A stretch of DNA of 64,000 bases. It comes from Podarcis raffonei. Taxonomy: Eukaryota; Chordata; Lepidosauria; Squamata; Lacertidae. The first letter of the stretch is position 1. The number at the start of each line of letters is the position of its first letter. The position numbers were made by a program, and so were the translations under genes. The stretch is from NCBI RefSeq assembly GCF_027172205.1, contig NC_070614.1, positions 34,648,001 to 34,712,000 of the forward strand, read 5' to 3'. The notes below the pieces were generated by a model, which saw only the letters and a list, made by a program, of their open reading frames with translations, ran no database searches and had not been told where the DNA came from. Positions 21,801 through 33,900 of the stretch are shown here, in pieces.

Positions 21801-24358
21801 CGGAAATGGCTTTGTAGCTATACTTTTCAGTTAGTATGAAATATTGAATTGCTTGCAAATTTTAGCTAAACAATGGTGGTACTACACAGATGAAAGGGGA
21901 ATAGGTCAATGAGCTTATTCCAGCAGAAAATGTCCATGGTGGGGGGTGGGGCTGTGAGATCCCACACAATCAATTCAGATGCGGCTCCAATTCCAGCCAG
22001 GAAGCAGTGATGGCAGCCAGAGGCATCTGTATCACTCTCCTAGCATCCCCTATTCCACAAATGCTTCATCAGATCAAGTGATCCCACATTGCTCCTGAGA
22101 GGTAGGACACTGACAAAAACAACAAGAAAGCAGGATGTGTGTCAGAGAAAATTTATTGGAAAATACACCATATCAGGCTCCGTCACTATCTTTCATTGAC
22201 TCTGGGCTCCATTCAACATTAAATGAGAAAGGTTTTCCTGTGTCTTTATAGGAACATGCCTTTATAGGAACAAGTTTCACCATCTCGACAATAGATCTTT
22301 GTTTGAAAGATCAAAAGTCAGTCTTCACTAAATTCCTTCCTTTGTTTTGTTTTGTTTTGTTTTGTTTTTCAATCTAGCTCCACCGCTTTTTGAGAAGTAT
22401 CACATTTAACAACACTGCAGGAAATGAGGTCTCCTTCAACCAGTATGGAGAGGTACTAAGTGGCTTGGATATTATCAACTGGATTATTTCCTCCAACCAA
22501 TCCTTTCATAGAGTGAGAATTGGAAGAATGGACCCAAAGGCTTCTCCAGATCGTGCATTTACCCTTGATGAAGATGCCATAACATGGCACAGCTGGTTTA
22601 ACCAAGTAAGCTCCAAGTATCTCCTGTTTCAAATGAGTTCCAGTATTGAATGAGCACTGGGGATCGGTCCAGATTTCTAAAACTGCTTTCCTTTGAAAAT
22701 CATATACACCCACTGAAGTGTGTGCACTTGGTTATACAGTGATCTGCCCAAACACCTCCATATCGGTGAAAAATAAAGGGTGTTTATACTGGCTTTCAGT
22801 GAACAGCAATGCTTTCTCTAGTTCAGAAAAATATCTTCTATATCATACCAAATAGTTTCTCCCTCTCCCCACACAAAGATACCCAGAACCAGAAAGATTT
22901 CCTAATAATTATTCTTTTTATCATCATTATGCTCTTTCATTATGGTTCAGGTTCAGCCTCATTCCGTATGTACTGTGAGTTGCCAACCTGGATCTAGCAA
23001 GAAAGTGAAGGAAGGGGAGCCTTTTTGTTGCTACGATTGCATCCCATGCCCAGGTGGGAAGATTTCAAACAGGGAGGGTAAGCAATAGACACAGACGGCA
23101 GGATTCACTTGCCATTACTTGCCCTCACCTCCAAATGAAATAAATGCAAGCGGTGTAAGTTTGCTTAAGTTATTCTGGATCAAACACAAAGGCTGCTGTG
23201 TTCTGTTTTCCAGAGGAATGTTTAGAATGTTATTGAGATGTTATCAAAACATTTATGCCACATTAAGCCCCAAATGGATGACCACATCATTTTCAATGCA
23301 GCATTCCTATTTCCACTCTGATGATACTTTATATCCATCGAACAACTTTATAGTATCAACACTGACGGTTTCACTGGATTTTAATGGATACGTGAAATGA
23401 GAGCAATTATGGCATGCTGTTGAAATTAATGGCAATAAACATCTTTCTTTCTCCAGATATGAATGACTGTAATAAATGCTCAGATGAAAACTATCCTAGC
23501 AAGAGGCAAGATACATGCATTCCCAAGGATATAAGCTTCTTGTCTTATGAAGAGTCTTTAGGCATTAGTTTAGCCTTCCTTTCTCTTTCCTTTGCATTAA
23601 TCACAGCACTGGTGCTGGGAATATTTCTGAAGAACCACAAGACTCCCATCGTCAAAGCCAACAACCGAAACCTCACCTACACTCTCCTCATCTCCCTACA
23701 GCTCTGCTTTCTTTGTGCTTTATTATTCATTGGCCAACCAGAGAATGCAACATGTCTCCTCCGACAAACTGCTTTCGGCATTATCTTCTCAGTAGCTGTT
23801 TCTTGTGTGCTAGCAAAGACTATCACAGTGGTTTTGGCTTTCATGGCCACCAAACCAGGTTCCAGGATGAGGAAGTGGGTGGGGAAAAGACTGGCCTACT
23901 CCATTGTTCTTTCCTGTTCCCTTATTCAAACAGGCATTTGTATTGTGTGGCAGGCAACCTCTCCCCCATTCCTAGACGTTGACATGCACTCACTGACTGA
24001 TAAAATTATACTAGAATGTAATGAGGGGTCTGTGACTATGTTTTACTGTGTCCTCATCTACATGGGCTTCCTGGCAATTGTAAGTTTGACTGTGGCTTTC
24101 CTTGCCAGGAAGTTGCCAGACAGTTTCAATGAAGCCAAGTTCATCACTTTCAGCATGTTGGTCTTTTGTAGCGTTTGGTTATCTTTTGTTCCTAGTTACT
24201 TGAGCACTAAAGGGAAATATATGGTAGCCGTGGAGATCTTCTCTGTCTTAGCTTCTAGTGCTGGGTTGTTTGGTTGTATTTTCCCCCCAAAGTGTTATAT
24301 TCTTTTGTTGCAGCCTCAGCTGAACAACAGGGAACAGCTTATCAGAAGAAAAGAGTGA
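18619..24358 (+). CDS. V2R-2: vomeronasal type-2 receptor, six coding exons
   Basis: Exons join 18619-18878, 19314-19605, 20042-20896, 22378-22605, 22951-23077 and 23457-24358: 887 codons, then TGA. Domains: signal anchor-like N-terminus with a hydrophobic core at residues 16-28, Venus-flytrap region to about 545, cysteine-rich linker 546-612, seven helices to about 870, basic tail EQLIRRKE. Exon 3 is two codons shorter than in the other four genes (855 versus 861 bp). The start is unusual: the Met that begins V2R-3 is Thr here (residue 15), so translation must use the upstream ATG at 18619 or the ATG two codons later. It is closest to V2R-3, with which it shares exon words and the promoter block. 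Frames and splice sites are intact. The ligand cannot be told. Confidence 0.92.
19314..19605 (+). CDS. V2R-2 exon 2
   Basis: 292 bp, acceptor TTCTAG|C, donor CACAG|GTAGG. Lobe 1 ([20 protein letters not shown]). It has an extra Cys ([10 protein letters not shown]) where the paralogues have Tyr. Confidence 0.92.
20042..20896 (+). CDS. V2R-2 exon 3
   Basis: 855 bp, 285 codons, acceptor CCTTAG|CTC, donor TGGAAG|GTAATG. It carries [26 protein letters not shown] and [15 protein letters not shown]; the two missing codons fall near the exon end ([11 protein letters not shown]). Confidence 0.93.
21063..21781 (-). mobile_element. Solo LTR-like repeat fossil (copy 2) in V2R-2 intron 3
   Basis: On the minus strand the sequence starts TGTGGGC, contains a TATA-like TATTTAAG near 21655 in a GC-rich promoter-like region, an AATAAAGTTGTGGCC signal near 21110-21125, and ends TTTCACA. 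TG...CA termini with these parts suit an LTR of about 0.72 kb. I see no clear target duplication and no internal region. Related pieces lie at 11150-11930 and 26225-26400. The parent family is uncertain. Confidence 0.55.
22335..22369 (+). repeat. (TTTTG)n microsatellite before V2R-2 exon 4
   Basis: About six TTTTG units end some ten bases before the exon 4 acceptor and form much of its pyrimidine-rich tract. Confidence 0.85.
22378..22605 (+). CDS. V2R-2 exon 4
   Basis: 228 bp, acceptor ATCTAG|CTC, donor ACCAA|GTAAGC. Encodes [16 protein letters not shown] and [11 protein letters not shown]. Confidence 0.92.
22951..23077 (+). CDS. V2R-2 exon 5
   Basis: 127 bp, acceptor GTTCAG|GTT, donor GGAGG|GTAAGC. 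Linker core [13 protein letters not shown]: Gly replaces the Glu found in the other four genes. Confidence 0.92.
23457..24358 (+). CDS. V2R-2 exon 6 (seven-helix domain)
   Basis: 902 bp, acceptor CTCCAG|AT, TGA end. [15 protein letters not shown] opens the exon; TM7 ends in [14 protein letters not shown], where the paralogues have CIFSPKCY. Confidence 0.95.
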
Positions 24359-26220
24359 AGTTATTATTGTGAGTTCTTTGTTATGGAATGTTGATTTATG
24401 CTGATGTGTTTTATGGATGTTTGTGTACAGCACAATATTTGTAGTTCCCTTTTATTCAGCAGCTTAACGGAAATTTTATCTACAAGACTTCAGTCTCTCC
24501 CAGTTGAGGAATGTGTTTGGAGAGCAGAATCAAGTCTACAGTCCTTCTTATTCCGTGCAAACAGAAAGCAAGTCATGGTGGAAGATGCCAAAGAGCCATC
24601 TACTCCAAGTCAAAAAAAAAAAAAAGTAGGAAGAGGAGCATGTCAAATGCTGCCCACTCCAGTACATCACCTTTGGCTCATTTGCAGTCCTCCTTGATTT
24701 TAAATTATTGTATGTGCATTGGGGAGCCTTTTCATGTCATGATACACTAGTTGCCTCTCTTACTATAAAGCTTATGGTGCATTGTATGAACCTGAGAGGG
24801 TGGGGCTTTGCAGTGTGATTCAGCTTCCTCTTCTATATTTGTTCACATGTGAGTGGGGATGTCAAAGCAGTCTACTGAATTCTCAAGTGTATAGCCTTCC
24901 TCCCACTAATTCAACCTTCAACAAAGTATTTTCCACCTTGGTTTGCTAAAAGAAAGAAAAAAATCTAAAAAATTAAATCATGTCTCCATTATATGTAAAC
25001 AGAAGTGTAAATTGCTCTGCAATACACATTATTTAAGTATTTATGCATTTAAATCTGTAATACTACTTTATGATGAACATTTGTAACTATTGACTTCATT
25101 TATATTTTGCTAGTTTAAAAAACACCTTCTTTTTAACCCTGAATTTTATTTACAATGTTAATGTATATGTTATATTTTATGTAAAATGAGTAGAGGTTTT
25201 ATTTACAATTAAGCGGCATACAATATCGTCTCTCTCCTGACCTGTGTCTCATATCTTCATTATTTATTACTAGAGACAGTCAATATGCACTAAGGCTTCA
25301 ATGCTAATTCTGTCTGATCAGAAGTAAGTCCCATTGACCTCAAGGGGACTTATTCCCAGGTAAATGGAATTAGGATAGCCCCTTTGAACCACTTCCTTTG
25401 CTCCTCATTTTTCTTTCCTTATGGAAAAAAGTGGTCTCTTTTTTTACCTGTGTGTTTCATCTGTGCTCCTCAGTTAAAGCGTGAGGCTCAATGAAAGGAG
25501 AACCATCTGGAGTTGACTATTCATTTTGATCACCAACCCCACCTGATTGGTGGTTGGCATCACTCTTTACAGAGACAAAAACCAAAGAGGGATCAGGAAG
25601 CAAGTTTTGTGAAGTGATATTTAATATACGAACCAAACAAACCAGGATTTCAGTTTCTAGCATTTGAGAATTTGGAGGAGGGGAATTGAAATCATGTAAC
25701 ACCTATCTTCTTTTTTATACCATGCAAAGTTATAAAGAACTCTGGTGGATCAGATCAAAATCCAATCTAGCCCAGTTCAACCACAAAAATGACCCTTCCC
25801 ACTGTAATGTAGCTGATAAATAGGAATAGCCCACATCCCACCATGACCACACCAGGCCGCAACCTCCACTCCCCACAATTCTGGAAATAATAGGCACTAT
25901 CAGATTTAGCCTCTCCCCAGACCACAAGTCAAGTGCATGGCACCTTGGGGTCATTTGCAGCCCTCTGTGAGTTTGCAGTCTCTATCCACAGTGAGAAGCC
26001 TTGTCCAGTCATGGTGCACAGTCAGATCTTTGGCTGTGTTATATGTGTTAGAGTCTCTGTAAGCTGCTTAGGTTTGATTTACACTTAAACAATATACAAT
26101 TTCTGTTAAATAAATTATTAAAACACTCCTTGACTGATAATTGGTGCTCTCCCAACATGTATCCCACAGCCTGGTTGTTCTTTGCTAGAGACAACCAATA
26201 TGAACTACAGCTGCAATTCT
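24359..26220. other. V2R-2 to V2R-3 intergenic, first part
   Basis: There is no gene-like ORF. A short piece at about 25318-25375 (AAGTAAGTCCCATTGACCTC...TTCCCAGG) matches a dispersed repeat common in reptiles; a diverged relative is at 59240-59290. The piece 26040-26110 looks like an old LINE tail. No clear polyadenylation signal close to the V2R-2 stop. Confidence 0.5.
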
Positions 26221-26224
26221 TATT

Positions 26225-26480
26225 GCGACCTACTCACAGTGCCCCCCGGCGGTGAAAGGCAATACCAACAACAGGTGAAAGCAAACTGCACATGACAACA
26301 TTCTGGGATTTAAAATTAGCCACAACTTTTATTGATTACAAATGTAGGTAGGCTTTGGTCCAGGCATTAGGCGCTTATCCATTTTCCAGCTTCCAGGTGG
26401 ACGCTTGAGCAGGGTTGTGTCTGGCATAGGAACGGGGGGGGGCAGAGCAAGCATGTTTTCTCCTACTCTGGAGGGTAGGA
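26225..26480 (-). mobile_element. LTR-like repeat fossil, partial (copy 3)
   Basis: The minus strand shows the same TAATCAATAAAAGTTGTGGC polyadenylation-like segment and neighbouring GCCTAATGCC word as the copies at 11150 and 21063. Only the 3' part is recognisable and its edges are approximate. Confidence 0.45.
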
Positions 26481-26576
26481 CACGAACCAATGCCTTCAAG
26501 TTACAAGAAAGGGGATTCTGACTACACATCAGGACTAACTCTCTGACAGTAAGTGTTGTTACACAGCAGAATGGGC

Positions 26577-26970
26577 TCGCTTGGGAGATGGTGGACTGTC
26601 AGGAGCGGGTGTCAAGAATAAGTCACACAAAGTAAGTGAAGTTAACTCCTTATTAGAAGAAATAAGGTCTGCTCAGAAGTGCCATGCCTAATGAGCACAG
26701 CAACTCTTCTTGTTAGGTCTCTGCTCCTCCCTCTTTATATCTCTTCTGGTGCAAGGAGATGGTGAGGGGACTTCTTGCAGAGGAGGGGAAGACACCTGGC
26801 TTCTTCACCAGCCAAACTTATTTCTGCTGTTTTGCCTTCCTCCTCTCCTGCTTCAGCTTCTGATTCTGATTCTGGACTTCTCTCTCCCACCGACTCTCAT
26901 TGCTCACTAAACCCTGTTACTTCTTCCACTTCTGACACCTCGTCCTCCCAGTCTCCTCCCTCTTTTTGTC
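26577..26970 (+). repeat. Dispersed repeat, pair member B
   Basis: Starts TGTCAGGAGCGGGTGTCAAG and contains TGCTCACTAAACCCTGTTAC and TGACACCTCGTCCTC, in the same order as the inverted copy ending at 17835. It is possibly LTR-derived; no coding part is seen. Confidence 0.45.
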
Positions 26971-27096
26971 CTTTTAATTAAAAGCAAAAGGTTGTCTTTT
27001 AGCTCACTGAATATCTTTTCTTAAAACTAAATGTGGTTTGCATGTTGAAATTTGTAAAACTATGCCTAGTTAATAAATCCAGAGTTCAATGGAGCG

Positions 27097-27097
27097 C

Positions 27098-27148
<51 letters not shown>
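27097..27148 (+). repeat. (CT)n microsatellite
   Basis: About 25 CT units with one G interruption, upstream of the V2R-3 promoter block. Confidence 0.95.
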
Positions 27149-27149
<1 letters not shown>

Positions 27150-27390
27150 ATCACAAATGTGAACCATTGCCTAATTCCTACATGCTACATATACCACTTT
27201 AAATTTTGGAGTCTCCTTTGGCTACAGGGACTGTTATGATAAGTTCCTACCTTCAAAATTCCCCTCTCCACCACTGTTTCCATATAATCTAACAAAGGTA
27301 AAATGAGAGTTGTAAATATTCTCCAGCAATTCTACAGGGAACCCAGCATTTTGTCTTAATAATTACCTTAATAATTACCTGTTTGATGAT

Positions 27391-27494
27391 TGAAAGGTCT
27401 GTAATTAATTCTGCTGCTTCACAAATCCTTGGTGTACTTTCAGTGGCCCTGGAAAAACACAAAACAAAGCTGTTGGAGGATGTTATAAATATAG
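27391..27494 (+). promoter_or_regulatory. Candidate V2R-3 promoter block
   Basis: TGTAATTAATTCTGCTGCTTC near 27400, then TATAAATA at 27484-27491, in the same order and spacing as upstream of V2R-2. Here the box is about 190 bp from the likely ATG because of an extra segment at about 27500-27570. Function is inferred. Confidence 0.5.
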
Positions 27495-27683
27495 CCATGA
27501 TCGTGAAAAAACGGTATGGGGTAGGTACATTACTTTGATCCTGGATGTCCTAGATTCCCACCTCTCCCAAAACTAAACTACCTCTCAGGTTAGACAGTTG
27601 TAATGTAATATAATATGATGACAGCGCTGTGGAAGAGATTAGATGAATATGTGGTTGAAGGTAGTTGTGCCCTTATATGGAAG

Positions 27684-27901
27684 ATGGTCTTTTTTGCTGT
27701 CTTGCTGCTAGCAATATTTACTCCAAAGGTATGTCAGGTCCACATAGAAGAGTGCAGGATTCAGTTTACACATCAGCCACTTCATAAGTACCATCAGTCA
27801 GGAGATTTTATAATTGGTGGCATTGCTTCTCATGGTGGCTTCCTCTCCAATTCAGTAACCTTCACTGAACAAGTCCCACCGGAGTTGTCTGAAGAGCTTG
27901 T
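27684..27901 (+). CDS. V2R-3 exon 1
   Basis: Signal peptide and lobe-1 start ([19 protein letters not shown]). Donor CTTGT|GTAAGA. A CTT/CCT/ATT repeat tract begins about five bases beyond the donor. The upstream ATG at 27615 remains an alternative start. Confidence 0.88.
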
Positions 27902-27957
27902 GTAAGAACTTCTTCTTCTTCCTCCTCCTCCTCCTCCTCCTCTTCTTCTTCTTCTTC

Positions 27958-27992
<35 letters not shown>

Positions 27993-30900
27993 CTTCTATT
28001 TATTTTGTTACTGGAATGCACAGTCCTAGAACAGCAGCCTCAGAACACCTGCTGAGGCTGCAAACCTATACACACTTATGTGAGAATAACACCCTTCAAA
28101 TCCATTTCTGCCTGAAGATACAGGGGATTATACTGTTAAATTAAGGCAATTAATTGAATACTTAACAGGGAAAAGTCCTGTTGCTCCACAGGGGAATGAA
28201 TAACACTTTATTGGGAGGAATGTATAATTATGTGCCTGAAATTTGTGTACCTTTGAGCAGTTCATTCTTATAATCTTTCTGCAACAAGTAGAATTAATAG
28301 GAAAGCTTCTTTTCTGAAGTAGAAATCTCATTCTTCCATTTTATGGTCCTTGTGAGGGCCACATAACACTGAAATGATTAACTTCTGAGTTTAAATGTAA
28401 AGGACATACCAGTATGAAGTATCATTTTGATAAAGATTGCAACTCTTGTTCTAGGGTGATGCCTAAGTGTTACCAGCACATCCTAGCCTTAGCATTTGCA
28501 GTAAAGGAGATCAACGAAAACTCTCACATCTTACCCAACTACACCTTGGGCTTCCACATCTATGACAGCAATGATAATGCAAGGAAGACCTATCATGCCA
28601 CAATGCTGCTTTTATCCACACTGGAGAAATTTGTCCCCAACTATATATGTGATATCCAGAATAATCTGACAGCTGTCATTGGGGGACTTGACACTGAGAT
28701 CTCCCTTCATGTGGCAACCATCTCACATATCTATAAGATTCCACAGGTAGAACACTTCTGTGTGAAAATCCAATACTCTTTCCATACATCTTTTATTCTT
28801 TGAGATTTTATTTTGTGCATTGGAAGCAAAATGGATGCATTAAGAATAATCTGATCAAACGTTGTTATTTCATTCTTATACCCAGATTAAGAAAAGCCCT
28901 CCTTTAAGTTCATAAATGAGGGGAGAAAATGGGATTGGGAACAGGAAGTTTGTAAGATATAATTGGTATTCAGAACTAGGCAAACTCAGACTGCTAGTTG
29001 GTCTTTAATATAAGACAGGTTTTGATGTTCATTGGTTTGTGACAAACAGCTCCCAGTTGCACAAATCACATTTTAAGGAAGCTGATTGAAAGGTTTGATG
29101 TGCAACAATTGCAAGTACTGTTCCATAAAACCAATTATCCTGACCAATTTCAATCTGGGTTCAGGGCAGGTTATGGAACTGAATTATCTTTGGTTGTCCT
29201 GATGGATGATGTTTACGGGGAGTTGATAGGAGAATGTGACTGACTTGATTTCTCAATGGCCTTTCATACCGTTAACCATATGGTCCTTCTGAATCAGTTA
29301 ATTGGGATTGTAGGCACTAGTTGTGATCCTATCTGCAGGGTTGCTTTCAGAGAAAAACATTGGGCAATTATCTTTCAGTCCCATGGCAGTTGTGCTGTGA
29401 GGGGTGCCACAGGGCACCATCAAATGCCACATGTCATTTAACACCTCTATGAAGCCATTGAGTGTGGTCATTAGGAGATTTGTACTGGAAGTCATCAGTA
29501 CGTTATTTCACTGCAATATTAAATCACCAGATATTGTGCAAGCCTGGACTCAATGGTGCGCTAGATGAGGGCTAACAAACTGATTCTGAATCCTAGCAAG
29601 ATGGAGGCACCTTGGGGAAGGGTCTCCAGGTCCATTTAATTGATCTATTGCCTGCTTTGGTTCAGTTTATTCTTCCCCTGAAGGAGCATTAAATATTAGG
29701 CAGAAACAGTCCCTGTTGCCGTTTCAGTGCCTAAGGCAATCCTCTTCACACAAACCTTTTCAGTGGATGTTACGTAGCCTGCATCTGTATTGGAATTGTT
29801 TTTAGAACTTTTTTTAGGTATTTTACTGTTTGTGGGTTTTGTATACTAGGCTCTTTTGGGGGGAAAGTAGAGAGATAAATTATTTTTGATATTAAAATTT
29901 ATATAAGTAGTCATGGATTTAGGGAGGCTTTAACTCCTTGCACATACAAATCCACTATGGTCCCAATCCAAACTTGGGATCTTACTTTGCTTTGAAATAA
30001 TTGTTTTTCCCCAAAGCAAGATTTTGGTGTGCATTAATTTTGGAATGGGAACACAATGTAACGGTAGGGTTAAACACCCCCTACCAATTATATGCCACTT
30101 TTCTGATCCAGATCTCCTCCTACCCACCCAAATATGTAATTTGCATTTTAAAAACTACTGAGATGGAGTGGTTGCAGATGCCAAGAATGCACTTCTAATA
30201 GATCTCTCCAGCTGCCCTGATTTCATATGTGTAACATGAAGGGGAGTGGTGATAGGAAGCGAGAAGGAGAAAAATGAAGGACACAAAGAGATTTGTTTGG
30301 GGAGTTGCCCAACACACATTTGACTCCAGTTCTACTGAATTTTAGCTTCAGCTTCACTGCCATGTGGCAACCACCAGATTTCACCTGAAAAAAATGGAGT
30401 CCACATCAGAAAAGCATCAGCACCCCCTAAATAGCAAAGCTCTCATTTTCTTTGCAGTAAGAAAGGTTCTCAACCTGTGTTATGAAGAAAGGGGTATAAA
30501 GTGAGAGTGCATCTGTATAAATTCTGTTGTGTGTATTGACTGGGAGTGGGGGGAATGGGATAAACTGTAGATTGAGACCAGATTGAAATTTTACCAGCAT
30601 TATCTCTGTTCACTGAAACTTAAACCCTGTTAATCTCTGAGAGATTAACTAAATTGGATATCAGACTAGAAAACAGTACCTGAAATGTGTGTGAGTGGCT
30701 GTAAATAGTTGAATCTGCTGTTAAATGATAAAATCTATATCACCTTTCTCTGATCTCTCTTTAGCTCACATATGGGCCTGCTCCAGTGATGAGTGATAAA
30801 ATCCCAGGATATTCCTTCTACCAGATGGCCCCCCAGGAACACCAACAGTTTGCAGGGATCCTCTCTTTGCTTCTACATTTCAAATGGACATGGGTTGGGG

Positions 30901-33900
30901 TTGTTGTGATGGATAATGACAATGGAGAAAGATTTGTTCAAACTGTACTCCCAATGTTTACAAAAAGTGGTATCTGCTTTGCTTTTATAGGAAGAATCCC
31001 AAAAGTTACTTTTGTCAGTAACTCAGATAATATTCTCGAACAAGGGGGGAAAGTGCATGATGAAATAATGGCTAGTAAAGCTAATGTTGTGGTGCTCTAT
31101 GGAGAATCTTACTCAATGGCATTTTTTAGGTGGAGTCCATATCTAAAGGGCATTACACAAGTGGCTATGAGTGTAAAAGGAAAAGTATGGATAACAACAG
31201 CCCAGATGATGTTCATTGCATATAGCATTCAAAGGAATTTGAATTTAGATATGTTCCATGGCACTTTATCTTTTGCAATTCATTTGAATGACGTAGAAGG
31301 ATTTCAGCAATATGTCAAGAGCCGAAATCCATCCATTACAGATGGAGATGGTTTTATCAGGGACTTCTGGCAACAGGCCTTTGGCTGTGAATTCCCAGAT
31401 TCCATGGATAATAAAATGGAGGGGGATATTTGCACTGGGGAAGAAAAGCTGGAGAGCCTTCCTGGGGACTTATTTGAAATGAGCATGACAGGTCATAGCT
31501 ATAGTATCTACAATGCTGTTTATGCTGTGGCCCATGCTTTACATGTGATGTCTGCAGGTAGGCTTAGACACAGAGGACTTGTGCACAAAAGGAAACAGAA
31601 GAATTGGAGCCAACAGTTTTGGAAGGTAAGGAGTTGAACCATAGGAGCCAATTCCTAGGGGCTGTGGGGTTTTGGTCCCCACAATAAAATATTTGAGGGG
31701 ACTGGGCCCCCGCAAAGTTTATGAGCATTCTCATTCAAATGGTGTGTGTGCACTGTGTCATGAGATTGATTATGTGGGGTGGGGCTTACCTGGGTCCCCA
31801 AAATATTTTATTCAAGTAGGCACTCCTGAGTTGAAGAGTCTCAAGTGGCAGAAATTGGGTCTTACTTCCTTCCAACATCTGGGCTACCTCAATGTTGCAG
31901 ACCTGGTCTTTGCTGCTTAGCTTCACAGCTTTCTTTGTGTGTATCAAGAAGAGGAAACCAGTGCTGGATTTATACTTTGTAGGCAGGGCAGGAGGAATTA
32001 AAGTTAAAGGTGGCCTGGTTGATTTATGATATATTGTGATACTTCCAAATTCTGGACATTTGTGGCACCTGTTGAAGAGAGAGGTTTGGAAGAGAGATTC
32101 TTACTGCCTCGTAGCAGAGTTAGCACAATGCCAATTGTTCCAAGCACATTAAACTTGGTTAGATTTACATCTCCCCTCATCCACCTTTAAACAAATGTTC
32201 CCCACAAAAATACTTAGACCAGAATAAATTACAGACACTTAGCTTTCCAAATACAGTAAGTGAATATTTTACTCAGAGTTTCAGAAGTAAGTCTCCATCT
32301 GCAGGCAGTAAAACAAATATTTTGTAAAAAAATAAATAAATCCTAATGACATAAAAAGTGCTTGGTTTCCTTACAAAAAGAATCAGCAAGTAACACCACT
32401 CCTGACTAGCAAAAAGAGAAAGAAAAAAATTGTTGTCTCAGCTTTTGGCTCTGAGGCCACCCCACATCTGACTCAGAGTTTGTCCACACTTCTGTTTGAC
32501 TCACTACTTTCCCCCAGGTAAACTCATGGTTTACTGCTGAATCAGAGGCATGGAATAAGCGGAAATGAGGACAAGCCCTCTCTCAACATCCACCATTAGT
32601 TTGGGACTTTGCTCATTATTAGATGATGCCTTAATGTTTTCCTTTGTGTCAATATCCCTTCAGAGCAACAGGTTTACCATCCTTACGTTTGATCATTGTA
32701 TGAAAGATCAAAGTGCAGTCTTCTATGAATGCCTCCTTTCATCTTCTTTCTGTCTAGCTCCACTACTTTCTGAGAAGTGTCTCCTTTAACAACACTGCAG
32801 GGGATGAGGTCTCCTTCAGTGAAAATGGCGAGGTAGTATTTGGCTTGGACGTTATCAACTGGATTATTTCATCCAACCACTCCCTTACTAGAGTGAGGGT
32901 TGGAAGGATGGATTCACAGGCTCCTCCAGACAAAGCATTTATCATTGATGAAGATGCCATAATGTGGCACAGCTGGTTTAACCAGGTAGGGCCCTTGTGT
33001 GAGCTATTTTGAAGAATTCTAATTCTAAATGTGCACTGATCATCTGTCTTGACCTCTAAAACTTCTTTAATTTGACAATCACACACCTATGAAAAACTGA
33101 TTTTTCATTGAAAGAAGGTTAATGTCTATTAATGTGTTTGTATTGATACAAAAAGGTTGGCCAATCACAGGTTCATATGGAGAGAGGCAGTCTTTAAGGA
33201 ATTGCAGTCCTGAGGTGCTTCAGGGTTATATGTGTGCGATTATATTGTGGTTGTTTTCTTGTACTGTAGTTTGTGACCTTGATCATATAGAATACTGCCC
33301 AAACACCTCAATATCAGTCCCCAAAAGTAGTTCCTATAAGTGTTCACTGTGTGGCAATGCTTTGTCTAGTTGAAATGAATACATTTGTGGTATTATCAGC
33401 ACTTTCTCCTAACGCCCAATTAAACTTGATTTATCAATGTCTGGTACATCATACCAGGTAATTCTCCCTCTCCCCATAGAAAAGGACCTGCAACCAGAAG
33501 GATTCCTGAATTAATCATTGTTCTCGTTATCATTATTCTGCTCTTTATGTATTAGACTCAGCCTCATTCTGTATGTACTGTGAGTTGTCAACCTGGATCT
33601 AGCAAGAAAGTGAAGGAGGGGGAGCCATTTTGCTGCTACAATTGCATCCCATGCCCAGAGGGGAAGATTTCAAACAAAGAGGGTAAGAGTTAATTGTACT
33701 TAGTTTCCTTTGAAATATATGGTAAGAGGAGTGATTATTGTAAACTGTGAGGAAAAATAATTTGCTTGAGATAACAGTCACTGCTGAGGAAGCTCAGGAC
33801 TATGATCCTATGGAGGATGCATTAAGTAGGACTGAAAGGCTAATAATAACCAGATTATTGAAAATATCCAGTATGGTAAAGGTACTTTTGGATCAACCAA

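Noticed and set aside
23713-23982. Alternative-frame ORFs over the seven-helix exons (also at 14514, 35080, 56823 and on the minus strand)
   Set aside because: They are shadows of the exon 6 coding sequence and lack independent features.
27033-27239. 68-codon ORF at the CT repeat
   Set aside because: Its Ser-Leu run is a translation of the microsatellite.
27615-27683. Upstream ATG at 27615 as the V2R-3 start
   Set aside because: It adds 23 residues before a complete signal peptide, and the inner ATG gives the same exon length as V2R-1 and V2R-4. It remains possible.
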